NCBI RefSeq assembly: GCF_900106645.1
Contig: NZ_FNMV01000007.1
Span: 1 to 64,000 of the forward strand
Source: Flavobacterium degerlachei
GTDB lineage: Bacteria > Bacteroidota > Bacteroidia > Flavobacteriales > Flavobacteriaceae
Length of the DNA stretch: 64,000 bases
Direction: 5' to 3'
Positions 1 through 8,437 of the stretch are shown here, piece after piece; positions within the stretch are counted from its first letter, which is position 1, and every line of letters begins with the position of its first letter. The notes under the pieces were generated by a model. It was not told where the DNA came from. It ran no database searches and saw only the letters and a list, made by a program, of their open reading frames with translations. Both the position numbers and the translations under genes were made by a program.

Positions 1-93
1 CGCTCATAAAGGATCTTTAAAATCCTGTTATAAGCGTTTTTTTATTGTCTAAAAAACGACTCTAATCAAAATAAGTGAAGTTTTTCAGTGCCC

Positions 94-105
94 TCGCCGC
101 GGCGA
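94..105. repeat. GC-rich palindrome TCGCCGCGGCGA
   Basis: A perfect 12-bp palindrome in otherwise AT-rich DNA, just beyond the 3' end of the agmatine deiminase gene. The same core recurs as a 16-bp perfect palindrome at 59881-59896. It is probably one of the dispersed intergenic hairpins of this genome. The rest of 1-139 shows nothing else I can identify. Confidence 0.6.
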
Positions 106-139
106 ATGGTGTTTTTTTATATAAAATATTTAATTCTAT

Positions 140-1183
140 TTAAGCTGGTATTTGTTGGCTTAAGCAATGCAAAGTTCCAAAACCCCATATCAAATCGATA
201 GCGCTAATTCCGATGATTTCTCGATCTGGAAAACACTCCGCTAGAATGTTTAGAGCCTTACGATCATTAGCATCATTGAAAGTAGGAACCAAAACACATT
301 TATTCAAAATAAGGAAATTAGCATAACTTGCTGGTAATCTTAAATCTTCAAAATCTATTCGTTTTGGCATTGGCAAAGCCACTATAATTGGAGCTTTTCC
401 ATTTTCCAATTTCGCATTTTGCAAACGCTTTAAATTGTCTTGCAAAGGAGCGTAGTTATTGTCTTTTGGATCTGTTTCTACAATGGTAACAATAGTGTCT
501 TCATTGATAAAACGGCATAAATCGTCGATGTGTCCGTGAGTGTCATCACCTTCAACACCGTCGCCTAACCAAATTACATTAGTTATTCCCATGTATTCTT
601 TGAAAACGGCTTCGTAATCTGCTTTAGTAAAACCAGGGTTACGAACCTGAATATTGGGATGCATTAAGCATTCCTCCGAGGTAAGTAAAGTTCCTTTTCC
701 ATTTGTGTCAATTGCACCACCTTCAACAATTACAGGCTTTCCTTTATACATGACTTGCGTAAGCGGCATATCTAGAAAATTAGCTACTGTAGCTGGAACA
801 TGTTTGTCTAGCTGATAATTTTTATATTTTGCCCAGCCATTAAAGTTGAAGTTTAATGCTTCTCTTTGATCTCCGTTTTTAATCACGATAGGACCAGAAT
901 CACGCATCCAGCTTCTATTCGTTTTTTGTATGATAAACGAAAGATTATCAAGGTTTACACGCGCTCTTTCTAGCATTTCAGTAACCTTTTCTTTTAGTTT
1001 CTCATCGGCAACAACTAAGAAAACGGTTTCATAAGTAGCTACTTTCTTGATAAATTCGACAAAAGCCCATTGAACTGCTTCGTATTTCCCAGGCCAATCG
1101 TTTCCGTTATGTGGGAAACAAAGTAATATCCCTTGCTGGTTTTCCCATTCTGCCGGGAATCTTCTGTTATTTGTAGTTTCCAT
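140..1183 (-). CDS. aguA: Agmatine deiminase (peptidyl-arginine deiminase family)
   Basis: Predicted to hydrolyse agmatine to N-carbamoylputrescine and ammonia in the cytosol, the first step of agmatine-to-putrescine conversion. The 347-aa length is normal for the family. Visible hallmarks are WMRDSGP in the N-terminal half, the THGHID segment with the active-site histidine near residue 218, and the catalytic cysteine in the C-terminal GTLHC motif (C340). It starts 2 bp after the stop of the N-carbamoylputrescine amidase gene upstream, so the two form an operon and supply consecutive pathway steps. Some family members act on peptidyl-arginine instead, but the AguB partner makes agmatine the likely substrate. 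Confidence 0.93.
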   Translation of the reverse strand: METTNNRRFPAEWENQQGILLCFPHNGNDWPGKYEAVQWAFVEFIKKVATYETVFLVVADEKLKEKVTEMLERARVNLDNLSFIIQKTNRSWMRDSGPIVIKNGDQREALNFNFNGWAKYKNYQLDKHVPATVANFLDMPLTQVMYKGKPVIVEGGAIDTNGKGTLLTSEECLMHPNIQVRNPGFTKADYEAVFKEYMGITNVIWLGDGVEGDDTHGHIDDLCRFINEDTIVTIVETDPKDNNYAPLQDNLKRLQNAKLENGKAPIIVALPMPKRIDFEDLRLPASYANFLILNKCVLVPTFNDANDRKALNILAECFPDREIIGISAIDLIWGFGTLHCLSQQIPA

Positions 1184-1185
1184 AA

Positions 1186-2073
1186 TTAGTCGATTGCTCT
1201 TTTAGTAATGTCACCAAAAGCGTCAATTCTTCTGTCTCTAAAAAACGGCCAGTTTTGACGTACGTTTTCTTGTAAATCTAAATCAACTTCAGCAATTAGG
1301 ATTTCTTCTTTGTCGTGTGAGGCTTGCGCCAAAATTTCACCCTGTGGTCCCGCAATAAATGATGATCCCCAGAACTGAATTCCATCGGTATCAGGCAAGT
1401 ATTTTTCTAGTCCAATTCTATTGGCGGCAGCAACATATACTCCATTGGCAACGGCGTGTCCTTTCATAACGCTCATCCAAGCGCCATGTTGGTTTTCGCC
1501 ATATTCGTCTTTTTCTCCTGGATGCCATCCAATAGCTGTTGGGTAAAATAAAACTTCAGCTCCTTGAAGTGCAGTAAGTCTTGCTGCTTCTGGGTACCAC
1601 TGATCCCAGCAGATTAAAGTTCCTATTTTTCCTTTTTTAGTTGGAATCGTTTTGAAACCCAAATCACCAGGCGTAAAATAGAATTTTTCATAGAAATGTG
1701 GATCATCTGGAATGTGCATTTTACGGTATAATCCTGCTTCTGAGCCGTCTGTATCAATGATGTAAGCACTGTTGTGATAGATTCCTGCCATCCTTTTTTC
1801 GAAGAAAGGAACAATGATTACCACTCCTAGTTCTTTTGCCAAAGTACTAAAAGCGATAAAAGAAGTGCTATATAATGGTTCTGCAATGGAAAAATTATCA
1901 ACATCTTCACTTTGACAGAAATAATGACTGCTGTATAATTCAGGTAACGAAATAACTTCGGCACCTTGACTGGCTGCATCGCGCACCCAACTCAAACATT
2001 TTTTAAGGTTGTTTTCGGCAACGTCGTTAAGATTCAATTGAATGACTGCTATTTTGTATTTTTTGTTCGGCAT
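1186..2073 (-). CDS. aguB: N-carbamoylputrescine amidase (nitrilase superfamily)
   Basis: Predicted to hydrolyse N-carbamoylputrescine to putrescine, CO2 and ammonia, directly following the AguA step. The nitrilase Glu-Lys-Cys triad is visible: E45 in SLPELYSS, K118 in YRKMHIP and C155 in TLICWDQW. I place the start at 2073 (MPNKKYKIAVIQ), which leaves the usual short N-terminus before the first beta strand; an in-frame ATG at 2094 would add seven residues. The protein would be 295 aa, normal for AguB. It is the first gene of the aguB-aguA operon on the minus strand. Confidence 0.93.
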   Translation of the reverse strand: MPNKKYKIAVIQLNLNDVAENNLKKCLSWVRDAASQGAEVISLPELYSSHYFCQSEDVDNFSIAEPLYSTSFIAFSTLAKELGVVIIVPFFEKRMAGIYHNSAYIIDTDGSEAGLYRKMHIPDDPHFYEKFYFTPGDLGFKTIPTKKGKIGTLICWDQWYPEAARLTALQGAEVLFYPTAIGWHPGEKDEYGENQHGAWMSVMKGHAVANGVYVAAANRIGLEKYLPDTDGIQFWGSSFIAGPQGEILAQASHDKEEILIAEVDLDLQENVRQNWPFFRDRRIDAFGDITKRAID

Positions 2074-2349
2074 CAGATAAATTTTAGACTGCAAAAATAG
2101 TGAATTTTATAAAGAGTAGAAAATGGGGCTAATGGAAAAGTTTTATTCTTTTTTTAGTCATTATTTTTTGTGCTTTGTTTGTTATGTAAAGGGTATTTAA
2201 TTGTGCGTCAGGCTTAATTCGTATTTATGATGTGTATTAGCTTTGGAGAATATAGTAGTTGAATAGATACAAAGAATAGCAATCCTGATGTCGATTCGAA
2301 ATTGTGAATATCTATTTTACGAATTGTGGATTTTTTTTTCTTTAAAATC

Positions 2350-2357
2350 TATCTTTG
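2350..2357 (+). promoter_or_regulatory. Candidate -7 element TATCTTTG
   Basis: Matches the Bacteroidota -7 consensus TAnnTTTG and lies 29 bp upstream of the DUF4494 gene. A TTG at 2324-2326 is a possible -33 element, with a slightly long 23-base spacer. The rest of the 2100-2385 gap shows no gene. Confidence 0.5.
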
Positions 2358-2385
2358 ACATCCTTAATTAAAAACAAAATAGACT

Positions 2386-2931
2386 ATGTGGTACGAATGC
2401 AAAATAAAATATAGAAAAACGGATGATACTGGTCTACAAAAGATGGCAACAGAACCTTATTTGGTAGATGCTTTATCTTATACAGAAGCTGAAAGCAGAA
2501 TTAATGAAGAGATGTCAGCATATATCAGTGAAGAATTTAAAATTACGAACATAAAGGTGGCTAATTTTGCTGAGATTCATCCTTTTGAAAACTGTGACCG
2601 TTGGTTTAAATCAAAAGTATCTTTGTTAGCTTATGACGAAGAAAGTGGTAAAGAACGCAAGACAAATATGTATATTTTATTGCAGGCTAATGATGTAAAA
2701 GAAGCGTTTGATAACACAACTACCGTGATGAAAGGAACAATGGGAGATTATAGTATTCCTGCTATAATGGAATCGCCTATTATGGATGTATTTCCTTATT
2801 TCTCTGGTGAAGAAGGGGAATTGGAACAAATGGAAAGATTCAATGCACTAAAAGCTTCAAAACCTGAAGTAGCTGTTGAAATAGAAGATCACATGGAATT
2901 TGAACCTGCTACTGAAGAAGCAGCTGTATAA
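2386..2931 (+). CDS. DUF4494 domain-containing protein
   Basis: A 181-aa soluble protein, MWYECKIKYRKTDDTG at the start, matching my knowledge of the DUF4494 family found almost only in Bacteroidota. No signal peptide or membrane segment is seen. The domain spans roughly residues 1-150, and the C-terminus (160-181) is acidic and low in complexity. It is monocistronic, with its own -7 element and a strong terminator directly downstream. Molecular function is unknown to me. Confidence 0.8.
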   Translation: MWYECKIKYRKTDDTGLQKMATEPYLVDALSYTEAESRINEEMSAYISEEFKITNIKVANFAEIHPFENCDRWFKSKVSLLAYDEESGKERKTNMYILLQANDVKEAFDNTTTVMKGTMGDYSIPAIMESPIMDVFPYFSGEEGELEQMERFNALKASKPEVAVEIEDHMEFEPATEEAAV

Positions 2932-2956
2932 GATTGCTACGATAGGTAATAGTATA

Positions 2957-2985
2957 AAAAAAGAGGACTTTTAGTCCTCTTTTTT
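2957..2985. terminator. Rho-independent terminator after the DUF4494 gene
   Basis: A 9-bp perfect stem AAGAGGACT/AGTCCTCTT (2961-2969 with 2973-2981) and a 3-base loop, followed by a T tract. The A tract on the other side makes it potentially bidirectional. Confidence 0.8.
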
Positions 2986-3072
2986 AATGAATAGAAAAAA
3001 CTCTTTAGATTCTTTTAGTATTTCACAAAGGAGTTTTTTAAGATATTATTTTAAAGCTGGTATAGTACGTTT

Positions 3073-3519
3073 TTATTCCGATTTATAAATGTGAATCGAT
3101 TGCCCCACTAGTTTCCATTTGTTTTTTATTTTCTCTAAGAGCCTGATTTCATAGGAGAATGTCTTCTTCCCATCTTTCGCCGTTGATTCTTCATCATGAC
3201 TTACCCAGGCACTTTTACCGTTAATGCTGATTTTGTAGTTCATGTTTACTGCAAAACCACCATTTCCCATCGCTTCCGGTTTAGTATTAATCATAGCAGT
3301 TGGGGGAACATCATAAGTTTCGCCTTTTGGTGTAGAAACTAGTATCCTGCTATAAGGCTGAATGTACCAGCAGTCACTATGCCCTTTACTATCCTTAGCT
3401 CTCCATGTTGCAGATTCTTTTTCTAGCAAGCTTTTAATCAATTCTGATTCCTTGTTCTTTTGACTGTGTGCGGTAAGGCAAACTGCAATAAGGAGGTAAA
3501 GACTTAATTTCCATTTCAT
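3073..3519 (-). CDS. Small secreted protein, NTF2/SnoaL-like
   Basis: About 148 aa from the start I prefer at 3519, where MKWKLSLYLLIAVCLTAHS reads as a cleavable signal peptide; an in-frame ATG at 3591 would put 24 non-signal residues in front. The mature part has an alpha helix followed by beta strands ending in NKWKLVGQSIHIYKSE, the pattern of DUF4440/NTF2-like folds. No catalytic residues can be assigned. It is probably periplasmic. It has no obvious operon partner. Confidence 0.6.
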   Translation of the reverse strand: MKWKLSLYLLIAVCLTAHSQKNKESELIKSLLEKESATWRAKDSKGHSDCWYIQPYSRILVSTPKGETYDVPPTAMINTKPEAMGNGGFAVNMNYKISINGKSAWVSHDEESTAKDGKKTFSYEIRLLEKIKNKWKLVGQSIHIYKSE

Positions 3520-3657
3520 AAGACTATCTTTTTGTAAAATTAAAAGTAATGTTTTTTCTAAAGGCGACCAAATAGTATTACTGCACGGCAATAGTCGTAT
3601 CAGTACTTTGTGCAGATGACAAAAGATGTAGATATAATTTTGTTATAATTCAGCATG

Positions 3658-4179
3658 TTATCTTCTGGAATAGTTAGGCAGCACTTTCTCATAGGCTTTT
3701 CTTGCAGATCCTCTAAAGTAGACTTCGCCACATAAAGTATAACCCAAGTTTTCAAAAATTTTCATCATGGGAATATTGTCAAAGTTAGTGTCGGCTTTTA
3801 TACTATATATGTTGTTTTGTAATGCAAAATCTTCTACATAACTGATAATTTTTTTTGCCAAGCCTTTGCCCAAATAATCTTCAGAAATTGCGACACGATG
3901 AATGACTACAAATTCATCATTTGTCAACCATTTTCCTTCAATTCCATCATAAGCAGGTTCATCATTAATTATTACGGCACTATAACCGATGATGGTTTCT
4001 CCTTCAAGTAAAACAAAACCGACTCCTTTTTCAATGTCATTTTGTACGACATCTGGGTTTGGATATCCGTCTTGCCATTGATCGCTGCCGTCCTTTTTTC
4101 TTCGAATGATTGCCTGTTGTAAAATTGCCCATATTTGAGACGCTTGAGACATTTCAGCTTTTCTAAAGTGATAATCCAT
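3658..4179 (-). CDS. GNAT family N-acetyltransferase
   Basis: A 173-aa protein with the GNAT fold. The acetyl-CoA binding segment VIHRVAISEDYLGKGLAKKI (about residues 91-110) contains the typical Q/R-x-x-G-x-G/A-like turn (LGKGLA), and a C-terminal NIPMMKIFENLGYTLCGEV motif follows. It would acetylate an amine on an unidentified small molecule or protein in the cytosol. It is a stand-alone gene. Confidence 0.85.
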   Translation of the reverse strand: MDYHFRKAEMSQASQIWAILQQAIIRRKKDGSDQWQDGYPNPDVVQNDIEKGVGFVLLEGETIIGYSAVIINDEPAYDGIEGKWLTNDEFVVIHRVAISEDYLGKGLAKKIISYVEDFALQNNIYSIKADTNFDNIPMMKIFENLGYTLCGEVYFRGSARKAYEKVLPNYSRR

Positions 4180-4342
4180 GATTTTAATTTATCGTATTTT
4201 TTGTTTTCGTTTAAATGGCTACATCCCCGGACTTTGCGAAGCTTATGCGATAATTTGTTTTTTAGAAGAACACTTTGCGTAGGTCTTTGTAAATAAATAC
4301 AAACCTCCCAAAAAGTCTTTACTTGATATGTTTGTAAGGATG

Positions 4343-4765
4343 TTATTCTGCATTGCCTAAGCTATTTGGTGTTTTAAATGTTTTAACGAAGACCAACAGG
4401 AAGAATACAAAAAAGATCCAATCATTTATCCCATATATCGAGTAAAAGATTCCTGCCATTATATCTTTTTTGTACACATCTGAAATAGTATTATTCAGAA
4501 TCCAATTTATCCAAACATAACCATAAATAAATTTTTCAACGGCAAATATCGCGATAAGCCATTTCAGCTGATGGTAATTTTTAGCAATAGAAATATATGC
4601 TAGTCCCCAAAGGACAATCATTAATAGTCCAAAATTTGACATCACGACAGGATCGAATTCAGTAATAGTTGAATTGGTGAAGAATCTTGAAAAAATTAAG
4701 ACCGTTAGATTCATCAAACCTGAAATGATGAAGCCTTGCGTAATTGTTATGTTTTTGATTGCCAT
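4343..4765 (-). CDS. Hypothetical four-helix membrane protein
   Basis: A 140-aa hydrophobic protein with four likely membrane helices at about residues 10-28, 45-62, 67-88 and 104-128. I do not recognise the family with certainty; many flavobacterial genomes carry proteins like it. It is a single gene on the minus strand. Confidence 0.65.
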   Translation of the reverse strand: MAIKNITITQGFIISGLMNLTVLIFSRFFTNSTITEFDPVVMSNFGLLMIVLWGLAYISIAKNYHQLKWLIAIFAVEKFIYGYVWINWILNNTISDVYKKDIMAGIFYSIYGINDWIFFVFFLLVFVKTFKTPNSLGNAE

Positions 4766-4955
4766 GGTTCAGTTTTATAAAGTTAAAAGAATATGTTATT
4801 CTAAACAGCTATTAAGATGTAGATTTTATCCAAGGTTTCGCTTCTAAAGCGTTGCTAATTTACAATTACTACTCATAAAAACGTATCACATGAAAGGAAT
4901 TGTGCGGCAGCGGGGACTTTACGATATTAGTTTTTGTTTATCTACTTTGTGGGCA

Positions 4956-4970
4956 CGGATTGCAAATCCG
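4956..4970. repeat. Short palindrome CGGATT-N3-AATCCG
   Basis: A short perfect inverted repeat lying in the 215-bp gap (4766-4980) between two membrane-protein genes, just past the 3' end of the gene at 4981-5652. It may form a hairpin in the transcript. The rest of the gap shows no gene. Confidence 0.4.
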
Positions 4971-4980
4971 CGCTATCGGG

Positions 4981-5652
4981 TTACTTATTTTTTCGATGAT
5001 TATAAACTTCAAAGATATAATATAGTGCACCAAAGTATACTGCTATAATTGCGGCTATATTTGAAATATGATATTTGGATTTTATCATTACTATAGTAAG
5101 TACAAGTAAGATAATTATAAGGAATATTGCAAACAATAAGCCTAGTGTACTCTCGTAAAAATTTGGAGCCCTATTGATATTATTTGACTCTATATTTACT
5201 GAATTTATCTCTTTAACTTTTGTCTCAAAATCTTTTATAAAATCAGAATAGTCGTCTTTTCCGTCATAATCGGTATTATGTAATATTTCAAATTTGTCAT
5301 AATATTTCGATATTATTTTAAACTTGTCCCAGTTTCTGTCAGGTTCAATTTTAAATTCTTTAATGTCAATCCATTCAATTTCAAAATCAGAACGCTTCTG
5401 TAGAAGAAACTGTTTTGCCCAAGTTATTTTAATTCCTAATTCATCCATTTTAATTTGAATATTTGCTGTTGAAACAAATCTTGCCAAATAGTACACTCCG
5501 AAAAACAGAGCGACAATTAAAATCATTACAAAGTTTTTATTATGAGTTTCATTTAATACATCCTTAAAAATAATTATTGGGCTACAAATTAAAAAAATTA
5601 GAGTTATTATAAAGATTAGCGGTGAAGATTGTTTTATTCTGTATGTTTTCAT
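4981..5652 (-). CDS. Hypothetical membrane protein with a central soluble domain
   Basis: A 223-aa protein with two N-terminal membrane helices (about 12-30 and 40-58), a soluble domain with beta-rich segments around 65-160 (IKITWAKQFLLQKRSDFEIEWIDIKEF), and two C-terminal helices (about 170-190 and 197-214). The arrangement resembles PH-domain-type membrane proteins such as those with a YcxB-like domain, but I cannot assign a family. The gap 5653-5834 holds no gene. Confidence 0.55.
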   Translation of the reverse strand: MKTYRIKQSSPLIFIITLIFLICSPIIIFKDVLNETHNKNFVMILIVALFFGVYYLARFVSTANIQIKMDELGIKITWAKQFLLQKRSDFEIEWIDIKEFKIEPDRNWDKFKIISKYYDKFEILHNTDYDGKDDYSDFIKDFETKVKEINSVNIESNNINRAPNFYESTLGLLFAIFLIIILLVLTIVMIKSKYHISNIAAIIAVYFGALYYIFEVYNHRKNK

Positions 5653-5834
5653 AAATAATGCTAACTTGTATATAGGTCTGACTAGAGTCGTACTTTATCT
5701 ATTATCAAATATATAATAATTATCTTATAAGTCATTAGAGTGATTTTTCAAGTTTAGAGGTTTTTTTAAAATAATTCCTAATTAGTCAAATGAATAGTAG
5801 CTAAGGGAACTTTTATTTTGAAAAATGTAACCAC

Positions 5835-5867
5835 AAAAAAACGGCGTTTAAATTACTTAAACGCCGT
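5835..5867 (-). terminator. Terminator of the trp operon
   Basis: An 11-bp perfect stem ACGGCGTTTAA/TTAAACGCCGT (5841-5851 with 5857-5867) with a 5-base loop. Read on the minus strand it is followed by a run of six T. It sits 24 bp beyond the trpA stop and so closes the operon. Confidence 0.88.
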
Positions 5868-5890
5868 TGTCAATTTTTATAAAAAGTATG

Positions 5891-6652
5891 TTATCGAATC
5901 GCTTTTATGAATTCACCAATTTTCCCAGTTCCGTTTTCGGTTAAATGCTGGATGAAAGCACTACCTATGATGGCGCCTTTGGCAAATTTAGTCGCTTGGT
6001 TGAAAGTTTCTTTATTATTGATTCCGAAACCTATTACTTGAGGATTGTTTAGATTCATAGTAGCAATACGTCTGAAATAGTCTTCCTGAATACTTCCAAA
6101 TCCAGATTGAGAACCTGTAACACTTGCTGAACTTACCATATAGATAAATCCATCAGAAACGCTATCTATAAAACGGATACGTTCGTCAGAAGTTTGTGGT
6201 GTAATCAGGAATATATTTTTTAAACCGTATTTTTCGAAAGTTGCTTTGAATTCTTCTGCATACACATCTACGGGTAAATCAGGAATGATTAATCCGTCGA
6301 TACCAATCTCAGCACATTTCTTACAAAAGTTTTCTATTCCGTATTGCAACATTGGGTTGAAATAACCCATAATTACTAAGGGAATAGATACTGTTTTTCT
6401 AATATCTTTTAGTTGGTCAAACAAAACTTGAGTTGTCATTCCGTTATGCAAGGCTTGTGTTGAACTAGCTTGAATAGTAGGCCCATCGGCTAATGGATCA
6501 CTAAATGGCAATCCAATCTCAATCATGTCGACACCATTTTTCTCTAAATCCTCAATGATTTGAACTGTATCGTTTAGGTTGGGATATCCGGCAGAGAAAT
6601 AGATGGAAAGTATTTTTTTGCCTTCTTGTAATTTTTGATTTATTCTGTTCAT
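5891..6652 (-). CDS. trpA: Tryptophan synthase alpha subunit
   Basis: Cleaves indole-3-glycerol phosphate to indole and glyceraldehyde-3-phosphate and passes indole to the beta subunit through the alpha2-beta2 tunnel. The 253-aa length is typical. Catalytic acids are visible as E45 in DMIEIGLPFSDP and D56 in PLADGPT; the phosphate-binding region is represented by VIGFGINNKE and GAIIGSAF near the C-terminus. It is the last gene of the trp operon, separated from trpB by a gamma-glutamylcyclotransferase-like gene, and is followed by a strong terminator. Confidence 0.97.
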   Translation of the reverse strand: MNRINQKLQEGKKILSIYFSAGYPNLNDTVQIIEDLEKNGVDMIEIGLPFSDPLADGPTIQASSTQALHNGMTTQVLFDQLKDIRKTVSIPLVIMGYFNPMLQYGIENFCKKCAEIGIDGLIIPDLPVDVYAEEFKATFEKYGLKNIFLITPQTSDERIRFIDSVSDGFIYMVSSASVTGSQSGFGSIQEDYFRRIATMNLNNPQVIGFGINNKETFNQATKFAKGAIIGSAFIQHLTENGTGKIGEFIKAIR

Positions 6653-6708
6653 TTGGGTATTTTTTGTCAGATTTAAAATCTGCTTTTTATCTTTTATTTT
6701 TTGATGTC

Positions 6709-7029
6709 TTATGTTATGGCTGTGAAAGCCCAGGCCACTTGATTTGATTTCAAATTGACTTGTATTCTTTTGTAATGTTTTCCCTCATATCTATCTGCTA
6801 GTTGCAGTTCTTCAACGCTGACTTCGTATACCGTTCCACTTATAGTATCTTGTGTATTTTGGGTTGCCTCAATAATGGGATAAGATTCTATTCCATATTC
6901 TTCCTCAATTTTTATTTGTTTTACAGCATACCCCATCAAAGTTTCTGGAATTCCTGTTAGTAATCTTCCAAAAACGGTTTCTTGAATGTCTTCCTCTCTT
7001 AAGTTTCCGTAGGCAAATAATTTTTCCAT
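6709..7029 (-). CDS. Gamma-glutamylcyclotransferase-like (AIG2/GGACT) protein
   Basis: A 106-aa protein with the family's N-terminal FAYGNLRE (usually YGSL) and the C-terminal ADRYEGKHYKRIQV segment, matching LDxYEGxxYxR of GGACT/AIG2-like proteins. Such enzymes release 5-oxoproline from gamma-glutamyl amines or amino acids. It lies between trpB and trpA, in the same direction, 56 bp before trpA and 225 bp after trpB, so it is likely co-transcribed with the trp genes. There is no known link to tryptophan synthesis. Confidence 0.8.
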   Translation of the reverse strand: MEKLFAYGNLREEDIQETVFGRLLTGIPETLMGYAVKQIKIEEEYGIESYPIIEATQNTQDTISGTVYEVSVEELQLADRYEGKHYKRIQVNLKSNQVAWAFTAIT

Positions 7030-7174
7030 GTTTTCTGTTTTGAAATTTATTGTAAAATCCGAATTTCTTGTTTTGACTTGCGTTAGGGATGGAAGCGGTA
7101 TCTCCCGATGTAGAAAACAAGGCTTTTGCCGTAGTTTTTCTTATCGGGAATTTAGCGTACAGCCCGCCCGATTG

Positions 7175-7222
7175 CCCTGATTTTTTTCAGGGTAAACGGG
7201 AACGCCCTGAAATAAATTCAGG
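7175..7222. repeat. Tandem short hairpins in the trpB to GGACT gap
   Basis: Two similar hairpins, CCCTGA/TCAGGG (7175-7180 with 7187-7192) and CCTGA/TCAGG (7206-7210 with 7218-7222), lie in the 225-bp gap 7030-7254. The gap is richer in GC than its surroundings and shows no convincing gene. It looks like accumulated intergenic repeats inside the trp operon. Confidence 0.5.
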
Positions 7223-7254
7223 ATAAACCCACAAATTACTAAAGGCAAACTCCT

Positions 7255-8436
7255 CTATAATTTGAAGTAGTCAATATAGGTATTTAAATCCTTATCTCCA
7301 CGTCCTGAAAGATTTATGACTACAATATCTTCTGGTTTGAATTTCATTTCGTCCAAAACAGCAAAAGCATGGGCACTTTCTATTGCCGGAATCAAGCCTT
7401 CCATTTTGGATAGTTTTAATCCCCAGTTCATGGCTTGCTCATCAGTAATTGAGATAAACTGTGCTCTTCCGGTTGCAAAAAGATTAGCGTGCATAGGGCC
7501 TACACCTGGATAATCTAGTCCTGCCGAAATAGAATAAGGTTCAGTGATTTGGCCGTCAGTAGTTTGCATTAACAGGGTTTTACTTCCGTGAATGACACCC
7601 ACTTTACCCAAGGCTGAAGTTGCTGCGCTTTCGCCAGAATGTACTCCCAAGCCAGCTGCCTCGACTGCTATAATATTAACCTCTTCGTTGTCCAGAAAAT
7701 GGTAATAAGCGCCAGCAGCATTGCTACCACCACCTACGCAAGCGATTACATAATCTGGGTTTTCACGGCCTTCTTTCTCTAATAATTGCTCTTTAATTTC
7801 CTTAGAAATTACCGATTGAAAACGCGCCACCATATCAGGATAAGGATGTGGGCCTACTACAGATCCGATGATATAATAAGTGTCCACAGGGTTATTAATC
7901 CAGTCGCGGATGGCTTCGTTTGTGGCGTCTTTTAAGGTTTTAGATCCTGAAAGTGCTGGACGAACTTCGGCACCCAACATTTTCATACGAGCTACGTTTG
8001 GCGCCTGACGTTTGATGTCAATTTCGCCCATATATACGATACATTGTAATCCCATCAAAGCACAAACCGTAGCAGTTGCTACACCGTGTTGACCTGCACC
8101 AGTTTCGGCAATGATTCGGTTTTTACCCAATCGTTTGGCCAATAGAATTTGTCCAATCGTGTTATTTACTTTGTGCGCTCCCGTATGGCATAAATCTTCT
8201 CTTTTGAGGTAGACTTTAGTATTGTATTGCGCTGATAATCTTTCGGCAAAATAAAGAGGAGTAGGGCGACCTACATAATCTTTTAGCAAGGCATCAAACT
8301 CAGCTTGAAACTCAGGTTCAGCTGTAATTTTTAGATAATTTTGGCGCAGTTCTTCCACATTAGGATATAACATTTCGGGGATGTAGGCACCTCCAAATTC
8401 GCCATAGTAGCCTTTTTCGTTTACGTTGTATGACAT
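7255..8436 (-). CDS. trpB: Tryptophan synthase beta subunit
   Basis: Condenses indole with serine to give tryptophan, using pyridoxal phosphate. The 393-aa length is standard for TrpB1. The PLP lysine is K89 in HTGAHKVNNT, the phosphate-binding GGGSNA loop is present, and so are GRPTPLY near the N-terminus and NLSGRGDKD at the C-terminus. It starts 1 bp after the trpF stop, indicating tight translational coupling. Confidence 0.98.
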   Translation of the reverse strand: MSYNVNEKGYYGEFGGAYIPEMLYPNVEELRQNYLKITAEPEFQAEFDALLKDYVGRPTPLYFAERLSAQYNTKVYLKREDLCHTGAHKVNNTIGQILLAKRLGKNRIIAETGAGQHGVATATVCALMGLQCIVYMGEIDIKRQAPNVARMKMLGAEVRPALSGSKTLKDATNEAIRDWINNPVDTYYIIGSVVGPHPYPDMVARFQSVISKEIKEQLLEKEGRENPDYVIACVGGGSNAAGAYYHFLDNEEVNIIAVEAAGLGVHSGESAATSALGKVGVIHGSKTLLMQTTDGQITEPYSISAGLDYPGVGPMHANLFATGRAQFISITDEQAMNWGLKLSKMEGLIPAIESAHAFAVLDEMKFKPEDIVVINLSGRGDKDLNTYIDYFKL

Positions 8437-8437
8437 T

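Noticed and set aside
4956..4970. A tRNA-Cys anticodon-arm-like sequence (GGATTGCAAATCC)
   Set aside because: There is no acceptor, D or T arm around it; the resemblance follows from its palindromic nature.
6905..7120. A 71-codon minus-strand ORF overlapping the GGACT-like gene
   Set aside because: It reads mostly the GGACT gene in another frame, has no family match and unusual composition, so I treat it as a chance ORF.
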